Shown: positions 24,029 through 32,434 of the stretch, piece by piece
Layout of the letters: every line of letters starts with the position of its first letter
Position numbering within the stretch: position 1 is the stretch's first letter
NCBI GenBank assembly: GCA_002418825.1
Contig: DIEW01000003.1
Coordinates: 34,521 to 83,036, forward strand
Direction of reading: 5' to 3'
Length of the DNA stretch: 48,516 bases
Origin: Syntrophaceae bacterium UBA5764
GTDB taxonomy: Bacteria > Desulfobacterota > Syntrophia > Syntrophales > Smithellaceae
Made by a program: the position numbers and the translations under genes
The notes under the pieces: model-generated
Told to the model about the DNA's origin: nothing
Databases searched by the model: none
Seen by the model: the letters and a program-made list of their open reading frames with translations, nothing else

Positions 24029-24523
24029 ATGAAAATAAAAAATATGTTGCCTGCAGTGCGTTCGGGCAGAGAACAAGATATTGAGCATCCTTTCTATTCT
24101 CTGCAGCGAGAAATGAACAACTTATTTGACAGCTTCTTCCGTGGTTTCGACATAGCTCCGCGAAGATTTTACGATAGTGTTTTGAAAGGTTTTAGCCCTT
24201 CCGTTGACGTGAAAGAAAATGATAAGGAATTCATCATTAGAGCGGAATTACCCGGCGTTGAGGAAAAAGATGTGGAAGTCACTGTGACAAATGATTCTGT
24301 CACAATTAAAGGAGAAAAGAAAGAAGAAAGAGAAGACAAAGATAAAAACTATTATTATATGGAACGAGCTTACGGTTCATTTCACAGAGTAATTCCTCTA
24401 ACTGCAGAAATCGAAGTAAATAAAGCCGAAGCAAGTTTTAAAAACGGGGTTATGGACATTAAAATTCCGAAAAGCCAGTCTGTTCAGGCCAAAGGAATAA
24501 AAATCCCGATAAAGGCCGGTTAA
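24029..24523 (+). CDS. Small heat-shock protein Hsp20, copy 3
   Basis: The longest of the three (164 residues), with a classical Phe-rich N-terminal arm (MNNLFDSFFRGFDIAPRRF), then SVDVKENDKEFIIRAELPGVEEKDVEV, a lysine/glutamate-rich loop (KGEKKEEREDKDKNYYY) and ASFKNGVMDIKIPK, ending GIKIPIKAG with an I-x-I motif. The third AGAAAGGAGG ribosome-binding site in the cluster lies before it. Confidence 0.94.
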   Translation: MKIKNMLPAVRSGREQDIEHPFYSLQREMNNLFDSFFRGFDIAPRRFYDSVLKGFSPSVDVKENDKEFIIRAELPGVEEKDVEVTVTNDSVTIKGEKKEEREDKDKNYYYMERAYGSFHRVIPLTAEIEVNKAEASFKNGVMDIKIPKSQSVQAKGIKIPIKAG

Positions 24524-24526
24524 ATA

Positions 24527-24562
24527 ATTTCCCTGCCCTTTTTCCCAGGGGGCAGGGAAATT
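24527..24562. terminator. Stem-loop between hsp20 copy 3 and fdhE
   Basis: AATTTCCCTGCCC and GGGCAGGGAAATT form a perfect 13-bp stem with a 10-nt loop between convergent genes. Neither strand has a proper T run, so it may terminate weakly or protect 3' ends. Confidence 0.6.
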
Positions 24563-24566
24563 AAAA

Positions 24567-25430
24567 TCAATCATATCCTTCATCATAAGCAATCATATCC
24601 AGATGCAGCGTGGCAATATCCTCCACATCCAGATTAGGTTCTTCTTCCGCTTTGGGTAATTCTACAATTTTAATATAGCGGCGACATTTATTGCAAACAT
24701 CTACGCGGTGGCGTTCCTCTCCTTCCACAGCAAAATAAGCCAGGGACTGTTGCTCATCGTTACCGCAAAACGGGCATTTGATCCGGCGGAAATTCCATTT
24801 GAAACCACACTGATGGCAGAAAAGATATCGTTTGCCGTCCTCACCAGCTCTTATTTCTCCAATTTTCGGTTCCTTGCCGCAAATCGGACAGTAGCCTTCA
24901 GCCCAACCTGTCTTTTCCACGACAGCGCCGTATTTTTCGGCAATATACTCCAATTCCGGCCTCAAACTCTCCTCAGCAAACAAATCTATCAAATCAAAAT
25001 TATCACGGCTCTCATCGGAAGAAGATAAAATTTCAGTCCGGGATTCATCACCGGCATACTCATCAATGCGTTCAAAAGAAGCTTTGACTGCTTTTTCCCA
25101 GTCGAATTCACCGCTGTCAATAAAGCTTGTTATTTCACGCGCCGCTTCAGGCATTCTTTTTTCCGCAATAACAATAAGCGATTGAAAATATTTTTTGGGA
25201 CGCGACAAATCGTATTCTTTACCGGTTATATCAACCAGGGGAAGGCCGCCTTCCATTTTTTGCGCGATCAAATTTTCTTCAACGTGAAAAACGGAATCCT
25301 TCATGTTTTTACGGTATTCCTCACGCAAAATTAAAATATCCGCCAATATATCCAGAAGATCAGTGTAATGCGGATTCGCCGTTTTATAATCTTCTATGAT
25401 TTTTAAAGATTTTCGAAGTGTTACCGCCAT
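24567..25430 (-). CDS. fdhE: FdhE-like formate dehydrogenase accessory protein
   Basis: A 287-residue cytoplasmic protein with the FdhE zinc-ribbon/rubredoxin-like region: four CxxC motifs at GYCPICGK, LFCHQCGF, IKCPFCGN and DVCNKCRRY, after a helical N-terminal domain. FdhE binds iron and assists maturation of formate dehydrogenases in enterobacteria. No formate dehydrogenase gene lies in this window, so it must act on one encoded elsewhere. Its acidic C-terminus (DMIAYDEGYD) is ordinary for the family. AGGAG lies 9 nt before the ATG. The upstream 244 nt (25431-25674) show no clear promoter or gene. Confidence 0.88.
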   Translation of the reverse strand: MAVTLRKSLKIIEDYKTANPHYTDLLDILADILILREEYRKNMKDSVFHVEENLIAQKMEGGLPLVDITGKEYDLSRPKKYFQSLIVIAEKRMPEAAREITSFIDSGEFDWEKAVKASFERIDEYAGDESRTEILSSSDESRDNFDLIDLFAEESLRPELEYIAEKYGAVVEKTGWAEGYCPICGKEPKIGEIRAGEDGKRYLFCHQCGFKWNFRRIKCPFCGNDEQQSLAYFAVEGEERHRVDVCNKCRRYIKIVELPKAEEEPNLDVEDIATLHLDMIAYDEGYD

Positions 25431-25674
25431 TTATCATGCTCCTATTACTTTTTTCCATAAATTGTTCAGCGCGTCTATATATGGTTTCCCCTGTATCTTC
25501 AAGGAATTTTTATTTTATGCTTTGACGACAAACAGTTTCCGCATCAGAAAAAACAGATTTTACCGGTTTTGCAAATCTCTGTCTTCTGTCTTCAAGCTAA
25601 CCATTGATTTTACAATACCTTTAGTTACCAACAAAAATGGCTTGCCTCAAAAATTATGCTTCTGTGTTCAGGCT

Positions 25675-27117
25675 TCATTTGAAAAACACGTAAGTCATTA
25701 TAAAGAATAAAACAACTAAAATGGGTATTGAATATTTGAACATATACCCAAAAAAAGATGGCATTTTTACCCCTGCCTCTTCGGCGATAGACTTGACCAT
25801 GAAATTCGGCGCGTTCCCGATATAAGTGTTTGCGCCCATGAAAACCGCACCCGCAGAAATTGCCGCCAGATAAGGTATTTTCTCGACAATCAACCTGGCC
25901 ACTGCCTCGGCTTCAGGCATGCCACGATAAAATTTACCCAAAGCACTGTTGAAAAAAGTCAGATAAGTAGGGGCATTATCCAGAAAACTGGACAACGAAC
26001 CAACAGCCCAAAAATAATGGGCAGGCGTGTTTACCAATTTTATAAGCCATGCCAATTCGCCGCGCTCACCAGCTTTCAATATTGCCAGTGCTGGGATGAT
26101 CGTAATAAAGATGCCGGCAAACAGATAAGCCACTTCCAAAATCGGTGCCCATCCGAACTCATTTCTTTTACGAGTTTCGCTGGATGTCAGCGACAGAGAA
26201 AGTAATCCCATAATAATTAACAAACCGTCTCTAATTAAATTCTCTATTGTCTGATGGATGCCAAAAATATCAACTTCGCCCAGTTTGACTGTTCCGCTAA
26301 ACAAAACAGCGGCAATAATGCCCGCCAAAAAAATAAAATTCCGACTCCCTTCTATTTTTAAAGGTGTGGGTTCGATTTCAGAAACAGCTGCAGGAATTTC
26401 TTTTTTGAAATAATAAGTATCGGCTACAAAATACAGAACGAGCAAAACACTGCTAGCAAATGCCATTTCTGGAAGAATATGCAGAGTCCAGAAAAAAGGA
26501 ACACCGTGCAAAAAGCCAAGAAACAAAGGCGGATCGCCCAACGGTGTCAGCGCACCACCGATGTTACTGATCAGAAAAATAAAGAAAACTATCGTGTGCG
26601 CTTTATGAACGCGCCAAGCATTTGACCGCAAAATTGGGCGGATTAAAAGCATAGACGCCCCGGTAGTTCCTATTACTGATGCCAGGGCTGTCCCTATCAG
26701 CAAGATAATTGTGTTTACCGCCGGTGTGCCTCTCAATGTGCCTTTGATGTAAATACCCCCCGCTACAGTGAACAAGGCCCATAACAAAAGAATAAAAGGA
26801 ATATAATCAATAACAATTATATGCGCTATTTCATGAACAGCTACTTCCCGGAAAAAATAGACAAACGGTACCGCAAAAACCAATGCCCAAAAAGCGGCCA
26901 CTTCAGGAAAATGACGGTGCCAAAAACGAGGAGCGGCCAATGGCATCAAAGCGATAGAGAGTAAAATGCCAGCAAAAGGTAATGCCGCCCATAGAGGTAG
27001 TATTGAACCGATTTCACCGGATGTGGAAACTGGCGCATACCCGGCAGCAAAACCATCTAAGGGAGCAATCAGTACGTATAGCACCAGTAATGAAAAGCTG
27101 TTTCTCAACCGGCTCAT
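25675..27117 (-). CDS. NhaD/ion-transporter-superfamily Na+/H+ antiporter-like membrane protein
   Basis: A 480-residue polytopic inner-membrane protein with about twelve hydrophobic segments. It belongs to the ion transporter/CitMHS superfamily; the stretches VIGTTGASMLLIRP, FFIFLISNIGGALTPLGDPPLFLG and SLSSFLDNAPTYLTFF have the S-N-x-G-x-x-T/P-x-G-D-P and D-N-A-P elements usual in bacterial sodium:proton antiporter members. Transport of organic anions is an alternative. It is the last gene of mscS, glycosyltransferase-phosphatase, antiporter, with 57 nt to the gene before, supporting a role in Na+ or osmotic adaptation. Confidence 0.82.
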   Translation of the reverse strand: MSRLRNSFSLLVLYVLIAPLDGFAAGYAPVSTSGEIGSILPLWAALPFAGILLSIALMPLAAPRFWHRHFPEVAAFWALVFAVPFVYFFREVAVHEIAHIIVIDYIPFILLLWALFTVAGGIYIKGTLRGTPAVNTIILLIGTALASVIGTTGASMLLIRPILRSNAWRVHKAHTIVFFIFLISNIGGALTPLGDPPLFLGFLHGVPFFWTLHILPEMAFASSVLLVLYFVADTYYFKKEIPAAVSEIEPTPLKIEGSRNFIFLAGIIAAVLFSGTVKLGEVDIFGIHQTIENLIRDGLLIIMGLLSLSLTSSETRKRNEFGWAPILEVAYLFAGIFITIIPALAILKAGERGELAWLIKLVNTPAHYFWAVGSLSSFLDNAPTYLTFFNSALGKFYRGMPEAEAVARLIVEKIPYLAAISAGAVFMGANTYIGNAPNFMVKSIAEEAGVKMPSFFGYMFKYSIPILVVLFFIMTYVFFK

Positions 27118-27174
27118 AATTTTCCATGTTTATGAAAGACTTCTTCCGCTTCCCGATCTAAATCTTTCAACTTC

Positions 27175-28548
27175 CTACTTCGCAAATTCGAGCACAGGCG
27201 CAAATTTCTTTTCCGTGATGACCTTGTCCGCCATAGAGTTCAAAACTTTATTTTCCGAACAAAACGCCACACCGATACCTGAATATTTTATCATACAAAT
27301 ATCATTCTCACTATCACCAATCGCGATAATATTGGCCAAAGGTATATTGTATTTTTGAGACAAATGGACCAGCGCATTACTTTTACAAAAATTATGATTG
27401 CACTTACTTTGCTGGGTCTTTATAAAATAGGACAGAACCTTAACTTCTCCTGTAGCCTTGGATTCAGAAAATTCCAGCTCGTTGGCGATACTGAAATGAG
27501 CGCCGATTTTGTTGGCAATATGCGCAGCAACAAAATTATAACTATCCGAAATTATCCCCACGATATATTCTCTTTTTTTCAGTTCCGCGATTACATCCGC
27601 AGCATCCTGTACAATCTCCATTTCATCGGCGGCAGCGATCAGCTGAGCAAAATTTAACCCCCTGAGCAACTTAGCAATAAGTTTTGTGATTAAATAATTT
27701 TCCTGATTGTTATTGATAATATCCAGTAATTCTTTGCGAAAATTGAATCTTTCGGCCACATGGTAAATATAGCGCCCCTTAAGAAGGGTGTTGTCCATAT
27801 CAAAGACAAACATTTTCTTTAATCCAATGAGGCTTTCTTTTACCGCCATGTCCATTTGGTCTAATATCATGGTTGTGGTCTGCAGCGTATCAAGGTTGAA
27901 ATCCGGACTTAGCCTGGCCCTTTTCAATATCGCTTTGGACACTTCTCTGGCCATGGGAGCCAATTGCTGCCATTGCTTCATTTTATTTTCTATTCTTCCA
28001 ATATTAACTTCTTTAATTTTGGCGCCCAAACTTATCATATCCAGAAGAATACCGATATCAACACCATAATCGCTTTCAAATTTAACTTTTTCCAAAAAAC
28101 TCCTCTTGCCAGCAATCATACCGCTGAGCGGTTGGGAAAAAACAAGCGCCTGAGGGAATAACAAACTCAACAGCGGCTTGGCTGCCAGTTCTGTTACGCG
28201 TCCGGCCTGCCTTTCAAATGTGCTTTTTACAAAGTCGTAGTCTTCTTCTATTATCGGCTTTACCAACATATCAATTAAATTATACCCATAATTTTCAATA
28301 TCTGCGTCAATGAATACAACAATATCGTTTGTGGCCACCAAAAGCCCGTCAAGCATTGACGCGCCTTTGCCGATTTTCGTGCTCATGATGACGCTGGCAC
28401 CCGCTTTTTTGGCCAAGTTCACGGTGTTGTCGAATGAATGGTCATCAACGACAATGACTTCATCAACTAATTTACATTTTTTGGCAACGCCAACCACCCC
28501 GGCAATCGAGGCTTCTTCATTCAATGTGGGAATGACGACACTGACCAT
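27175..28548 (-). CDS. Glycosyltransferase fused to a HAD phosphatase (possible GpgS-GpgP-type osmolyte enzyme)
   Basis: A 457-residue two-domain protein. The N-terminal part (about 1-235) is a GT-A glycosyltransferase: VVIPTLNEEASIAGVV, VDDHSFDNT, then GASMLDGLLVATNDIVVFIDADIENYG with the D-x-D metal motif, most like glucosyl-3-phosphoglycerate synthases. The C-terminal part (about 245-457) is a HAD-IB phosphatase resembling SerB: FVFDMDNTLLKG, GIISDSYNF and IAIGDSENDICMIK. Synthase then phosphatase in one chain would make an osmolyte such as glucosylglycerate in two steps, as known for fused mannosylglycerate enzymes; the exact sugar is inferred. It lies between mscS and a sodium antiporter. 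Confidence 0.8.
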   Translation of the reverse strand: MVSVVIPTLNEEASIAGVVGVAKKCKLVDEVIVVDDHSFDNTVNLAKKAGASVIMSTKIGKGASMLDGLLVATNDIVVFIDADIENYGYNLIDMLVKPIIEEDYDFVKSTFERQAGRVTELAAKPLLSLLFPQALVFSQPLSGMIAGKRSFLEKVKFESDYGVDIGILLDMISLGAKIKEVNIGRIENKMKQWQQLAPMAREVSKAILKRARLSPDFNLDTLQTTTMILDQMDMAVKESLIGLKKMFVFDMDNTLLKGRYIYHVAERFNFRKELLDIINNNQENYLITKLIAKLLRGLNFAQLIAAADEMEIVQDAADVIAELKKREYIVGIISDSYNFVAAHIANKIGAHFSIANELEFSESKATGEVKVLSYFIKTQQSKCNHNFCKSNALVHLSQKYNIPLANIIAIGDSENDICMIKYSGIGVAFCSENKVLNSMADKVITEKKFAPVLEFAK

Positions 28549-28575
28549 AACCGTATCTCCTGCTGAAGAATGCCG

Positions 28576-29637
28576 CTACGGCTTCTCGTTTACTTCCTTT
28601 TGAATAAAAATTGTTTGCGTCGGGTGAGCAAACTTAATTTCTTCCTCCTGGAACCGCCGGAATATTTCCGTGTTAATCCGCTCCTGAACATCCATGTAAA
28701 TGTTATAATCGGGGCAGGCAACAAAATAAACCACTTCAAAATTCAACGAAAAATTTCCGTATTCTTTAAAGTGAACGCGGTCAAAGCGGGCGTTTTCCGT
28801 TTTTTTGATAATATCGCTGACAATTTCCTTGATGGCCTTAATTTGTGACAGCGGTGTTTGGTAAATAACGCCGAAGCTAAAAACGATCCTCCTTTCCGAC
28901 ATGCGCTTATAATTACGAATGCGACTTTTTAAAAGATCGTTATTCGAAAAGATGATTTGTTCACCACTGAGGCTGCGGATTCGCGTGGTTTTTAAACCGA
29001 TATGCTCAATAGTACCGGATAGCGAATCCACTACGACAAAATCCCCAATCACGAAAGGTTTGTCCAGAACAATGGACAAAGATGCGAACAAATCACCAAG
29101 GATGTTTTGCAAAGCCAACGCGACGGCAACACCGCCGATGCCCAAACCAGCAATAAGGCTGGTTATATTAACACCTAGGTTGTCTAAAATCAAAAGCAAA
29201 ATTACCGACCACATAACAATACGCGCCACAAACCCGAGCAAAGAAATAGTCGTGGCACTGGCCGAATCCTCGCTCATGCGTTTCTTTATCGTGTGTCCCA
29301 GCCAGAAATTTATCCCGGCACCGGCCCAAAATCCCGCCTGCAGAATCAAGGCGAGCACAAAAATCTTCTGACATAAGGAGAAAATCTCTGGTTTTAGCGA
29401 GAGAACATATAAACCGGCGTAAATAGATATGACAAGGAGAGTAAAATTTTTTGTATTGGATAAAATATCAAAAAACAAATCATCAGCCAATATTTTTGTT
29501 TTACGGGCGAACGTGGATATCTTGGCAATAGCTATTTTCTGGATAACCTTCAAAACAAAAAAAACAGTCAATATAATAGCAGCCGCTATTAGCCAATTTT
29601 TTACCGAATTTCCGAAATAAACCTCGTTCCAAAACAT
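28576..29637 (-). CDS. Mechanosensitive channel of the MscS family
   Basis: A 353-residue inner-membrane channel. Hydrophobic helices (about 15-33, 60-80, 88-110, 128-150) lead to the pore helix and beta domain: SLIAGLGIGGVAVALALQNILGDLFASLSIVLDKPFVIGDFVVV, with glycine/alanine packing as in MscS TM3, then GTIEHIGLKTTRIRSLSGEQIIFSNNDLL. The cytoplasmic domain ends FAHPTQTIFIQKE. It opens under membrane tension to release solutes on hypo-osmotic shock. AAAGGAG precedes the ATG. It heads the osmotic operon. Confidence 0.94.
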   Translation of the reverse strand: MFWNEVYFGNSVKNWLIAAAIILTVFFVLKVIQKIAIAKISTFARKTKILADDLFFDILSNTKNFTLLVISIYAGLYVLSLKPEIFSLCQKIFVLALILQAGFWAGAGINFWLGHTIKKRMSEDSASATTISLLGFVARIVMWSVILLLILDNLGVNITSLIAGLGIGGVAVALALQNILGDLFASLSIVLDKPFVIGDFVVVDSLSGTIEHIGLKTTRIRSLSGEQIIFSNNDLLKSRIRNYKRMSERRIVFSFGVIYQTPLSQIKAIKEIVSDIIKKTENARFDRVHFKEYGNFSLNFEVVYFVACPDYNIYMDVQERINTEIFRRFQEEEIKFAHPTQTIFIQKEVNEKP

Positions 29638-29943
29638 TGTTTACAACTCCTTTTGAACAAAATTTTTATGCCAAACAATATATTTGCGGTTAATCTGTTT
29701 TAGCTTATTCAATGTTTTTTGGAATAAAACCTTTTAAATCCATTCCCTCATCAAAACCCGTTGGATATGCATTTGTGCGCGACAAAAATATTTCCAGAAT
29801 AATACTGAGAACACAATTTGTTTCAGTAAAAACATTAAAGGGATTATATATAACCATAATGATAAGTCAATCTTTTCTGGAAAAACACGCATGTGCATTA
29901 ACATTGTTTGCTAATTTGCAATTGAACTTGATTTAAATTCTAA
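29638..29943. other. AT-rich divergent intergenic region without a recognisable gene
   Basis: Between mscS (minus) and the DUF2179 gene (plus). A 74-codon frame at 29712-29936 lacks a ribosome-binding site and resembles no known protein. Apart from the plus-strand promoter at its right edge, nothing is recognised. Confidence 0.6.
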
Positions 29944-29972
29944 TTGACATAAAATAACTGCGTACATATATT
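29944..29972 (+). promoter_or_regulatory. Promoter of the DUF2179 gene
   Basis: TTGACA (29944-29949), 17-bp spacer, TATATT (29967-29972), about 28 bp before the start codon. Confidence 0.85.
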
Positions 29973-29999
29973 ATTAAAAATAAAAGGAATTTATGAAAA

Positions 30000-30611
30000 A
30001 TGGATTTGGCTTCTTTCTACAACTCTGAAATATTTACCCTCGTGATTATCCCCCTGCTTATCTTTTTCGCTCGTATCTGTGACGTAACCTTGGATACTGC
30101 CCGTATAATTTACGTCTCCCGCGGCATGAAATTATTGGCCGCTTTTATCGGCTTTTTTGAAGTCCTTATCTGGCTGATCTCCATCACCCAGATCATGCAA
30201 AACTTAACCAATATCATTTATTATATTGCTTACGCTGGTGGTTTTGCCATGGGAAACTATATCGGTATATATTTGGAAGACAGAATGGCCCTCGGTACGG
30301 TTGTAATCAGAATAATAACGCAAAAAGAGGCCATAGAACTTGTGGAGTACCTCAAGAGCGAAGGTTACGGAGTAACTTATATAGATGCAAAAGGATCAAT
30401 GGGGCCGGTAAAGGTTGTTTTCACTATCATTAAAAGAAAAGATATTCAGCATGTGCTGGGCATCATCCGCAAATTTAACCCGCTGTCTTTTTATACCATT
30501 GAAGATATACGCTCTTTCCGGAAAGGAGTCTTCCGCAAAAAAGCAAGGAAATCGTTAATTCCACGACGGGAAAAAAAGCATCAACATAACGATAAAAGTC
30601 ATACTAAATAA
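30000..30611 (+). CDS. DUF2179/UPF0316 membrane protein (YebE-like)
   Basis: A 203-residue protein with three hydrophobic segments (about 13-30, 42-65, 70-90) and a C-terminal cytoplasmic DUF2179 domain (GTVVIRIITQKEAIELVEYLKSEGYGVTYIDAKG) followed by a very basic tail (RKKARKSLIPRREKKHQ). The N-terminal DVTLDTARIIYVSRG is a UPF0316 hallmark. Function is unknown. The start needs care: AAAGGA is ideally spaced for an out-of-frame ATG at 29993 that opens only an 11-codon peptide, whereas this ATG lies about 11 nt from AAAGGA. Either the longer spacing is tolerated or the mini-ORF modulates translation. Confidence 0.83.
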   Translation: MDLASFYNSEIFTLVIIPLLIFFARICDVTLDTARIIYVSRGMKLLAAFIGFFEVLIWLISITQIMQNLTNIIYYIAYAGGFAMGNYIGIYLEDRMALGTVVIRIITQKEAIELVEYLKSEGYGVTYIDAKGSMGPVKVVFTIIKRKDIQHVLGIIRKFNPLSFYTIEDIRSFRKGVFRKKARKSLIPRREKKHQHNDKSHTK

Positions 30612-30615
30612 TTTG

Positions 30616-30644
30616 TTGACGCTTGCGCCGTATTGTTTTAACTT
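30616..30644 (+). promoter_or_regulatory. Candidate promoter of the enoyl-CoA hydratase operon
   Basis: TTGACG (30616-30621), 17-bp spacer, TAACTT (30639-30644), about 90 bp before the ATG. Confidence 0.5.
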
Positions 30645-30662
30645 ATTTTATGCAACACAAAG

Positions 30663-30675
30663 CACAAGTCTTGTG
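30663..30675. promoter_or_regulatory. Operator-like inverted repeat CACAAG-T-CTTGTG
   Basis: A perfect 13-bp dyad about 20 bp downstream of the candidate -10 and 60 bp upstream of the hydratase start, flanked by ACACA and TGTGT. A TetR- or GntR-type repressor of acyl-CoA genes is a plausible binder; no regulator gene is adjacent. Confidence 0.5.
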
Positions 30676-30734
30676 TGTTGGAGGGGTGTTTTCATTCTGC
30701 AAAACAATAAAAGCACAAAAAAAGGAGGTCAAAT

Positions 30735-31502
30735 ATGAGTTATAACAATATTACTGTGTCAACAGAAAATTTTATAACCACGATTACCTTAAACCGTCCT
30801 CCCACAAACTCGGTCAACCTGGGAGTCCGTGAAGAGTTGAATCAGGCTATTACCGAGTTGGAACAAAGCAAAGACACCAGGGTGGTGATTATCACCGGCG
30901 CCGGGGATAAAGGTTTTTCCGCCGGGATGGACGTAAGTGACATCGCCAACATTAATAAAGGGCCCAACGGAAACGATATTATGAACCGTATAGAACGCTC
31001 GTCAAAACCGTTCATCGCCGCGATCAACGGCTACGCCCTGGGGGGCGGCTGCGAAATCGCGCTGGCCTGTCATTTCCGCTTTATGACCGATAACCCCAAA
31101 GCGCTGATCGGTTGCCCGGAACTAAACTTAGGCATCACTCCCGGTTGGGGCGGCATTCAACGTCTGCCGAGACTTTTGGGAAAACCAAAAGCGCTGGATA
31201 TGATTCTTTTCTCCAAAAGACTCGCCCCTCCCGAAGCGCTGGCCATCGGACTGGTAGATAAAGTTGTTCCCGTGGCGGACCTCATAAAAGAAGCCACGGC
31301 TTTTGCCCAACTGTTGGCTAAACGTCCCCCGCTGGCTGTAAGCGCGGTGCTGGAAGGAATGAGCGTCGGCTTGGAAAAAAATCTTGAAGAAGGTCTGCGT
31401 GTCGATAAAGCTTGGGCGGCGAAGTTGGCACAGAGCAAAGACGCGGTCGAAGGGATGACGGCGTTTTTCGAAAAGCGCGAGCCAAACTTCAAGGGTGAAT
31501 AA
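30735..31502 (+). CDS. Enoyl-CoA hydratase/isomerase (crotonase family)
   Basis: A 255-residue crotonase-fold enzyme, probably hydrating 2-enoyl-CoA in beta-oxidation-type metabolism. The oxyanion-hole segments are visible: ITGAGDKGFSAGMDVSDI and KPFIAAINGYALGGGCEIALACHFRF. The catalytic region reads GCPELNLGITPGWGGIQRLPRLLG, which keeps the first catalytic glutamate (PEL). The second crotonase glutamate position is not certain, so isomerase or other crotonase activities remain possible. AAAGGAGGT precedes the ATG. A lactonase gene follows after 21 nt. Confidence 0.9.
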   Translation: MSYNNITVSTENFITTITLNRPPTNSVNLGVREELNQAITELEQSKDTRVVIITGAGDKGFSAGMDVSDIANINKGPNGNDIMNRIERSSKPFIAAINGYALGGGCEIALACHFRFMTDNPKALIGCPELNLGITPGWGGIQRLPRLLGKPKALDMILFSKRLAPPEALAIGLVDKVVPVADLIKEATAFAQLLAKRPPLAVSAVLEGMSVGLEKNLEEGLRVDKAWAAKLAQSKDAVEGMTAFFEKREPNFKGE

Positions 31503-31523
31503 TTCTATCGACAAGATTCATAG

Positions 31524-32396
31524 ATGAAAATTGATATTAGCGGCGTAAAAACAACGGGCAGCGGCCTTATGCGTCCCGAAGGAGCGATGGCGCTCGATGA
31601 TGGCAGCATTTACACCGCCGATGGCCGCGGTAGCTGCGCCCGCATTGATAAAGACGGCCGCCCCAGTTTCTGGGGAAATCTCGGCGGCATGCCCAACGGC
31701 ATCTGCATTGATAAAAATGGCAAATGCATTGTTGCCAACATCGGCAATGGTCAGGTGCAATTATTAGCGCCGGACGGAAACCATGTTGTCTTAATGACGT
31801 ATGCCGAGGACAAAAGAATGTCGAGCCCGAATTTCCCGTTTATCGATTCCCAAGAGCGACTGTGGGTGTCCAATTCCACAAGTATGGCTAATGTTGAAGC
31901 AGCCCTGAAGTCTCCCGTTGCCGACGGCTGCCTGGTGGTCATTATCAGGGGCGAGGCGAGAATCGCCGCGGAAGGCATCTGCTTTGCCAATGGTGTTGCC
32001 ATTGATGAAAAGGAAGAATTTGTCTACGTAGCGGAAACAATGAAAAAGCGCATTTTGCGTTATCGAATCAACGATGATTCCAGCGTGGGAGAAAAAGAAA
32101 TCTACGGACCGGAATCGCTGGGACATTTGGGTTTTCCCGACGGAATTGCATTTGATGAAACGGGCAATCTCTGGGTGGCACTGCCTGCACAAAACGCGAT
32201 CGGCTATATCACGCCCCAACGCGAATTCAAAATCTTTCTCGAAGATCGGGAGCACAAAGTTTTGCGCCGCCCTGCCAATATCTGCTTTGGCGGTGAAAAA
32301 AGAAAAACCGCCTTTATCGGTTCTCTGAATGGCACAAACATTCCTTATTTCCCTGTACCATACCCCGGGATGAGGTTAATTCACCAGAAAATCTAA
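31524..32396 (+). CDS. SMP-30/gluconolactonase-family six-bladed beta-propeller
   Basis: A 290-residue protein with SMP-30/LRE-like propeller repeats: GLMRPEGAMALDDGSIYTAD (metal-ligand Glu), GGMPNGICIDKNGKCIVANIGNG, CFANGVAIDEKEEFVYVAETMKKRILRY and FPDGIAFDETGNLWVALPAQN. No signal peptide is seen, so it is cytoplasmic. Family members hydrolyse sugar lactones and related esters; here, next to a crotonase, the natural substrate is unclear. The gene ends with an intrinsic terminator. Confidence 0.85.
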   Translation: MKIDISGVKTTGSGLMRPEGAMALDDGSIYTADGRGSCARIDKDGRPSFWGNLGGMPNGICIDKNGKCIVANIGNGQVQLLAPDGNHVVLMTYAEDKRMSSPNFPFIDSQERLWVSNSTSMANVEAALKSPVADGCLVVIIRGEARIAAEGICFANGVAIDEKEEFVYVAETMKKRILRYRINDDSSVGEKEIYGPESLGHLGFPDGIAFDETGNLWVALPAQNAIGYITPQREFKIFLEDREHKVLRRPANICFGGEKRKTAFIGSLNGTNIPYFPVPYPGMRLIHQKI

Positions 32397-32401
32397 TCCA
32401 T

Positions 32402-32430
32402 AAAAACCCAGCGATACCGCCGGGTTTTTT
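32402..32430 (+). terminator. Intrinsic terminator after the lactonase gene
   Basis: AAACCCAGCG and CGCCGGGTTT form a stem (one internal mismatch) followed by T6. It lies between convergent genes and, with A-rich sequence at the other end, may serve both. Confidence 0.75.
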
Positions 32431-32434
32431 ACGC

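Noticed and set aside
29712..29936. 74-codon frame in the mscS/DUF2179 gap
   Set aside because: No ribosome-binding site, no recognisable protein features, AT-rich sequence where open frames arise easily.
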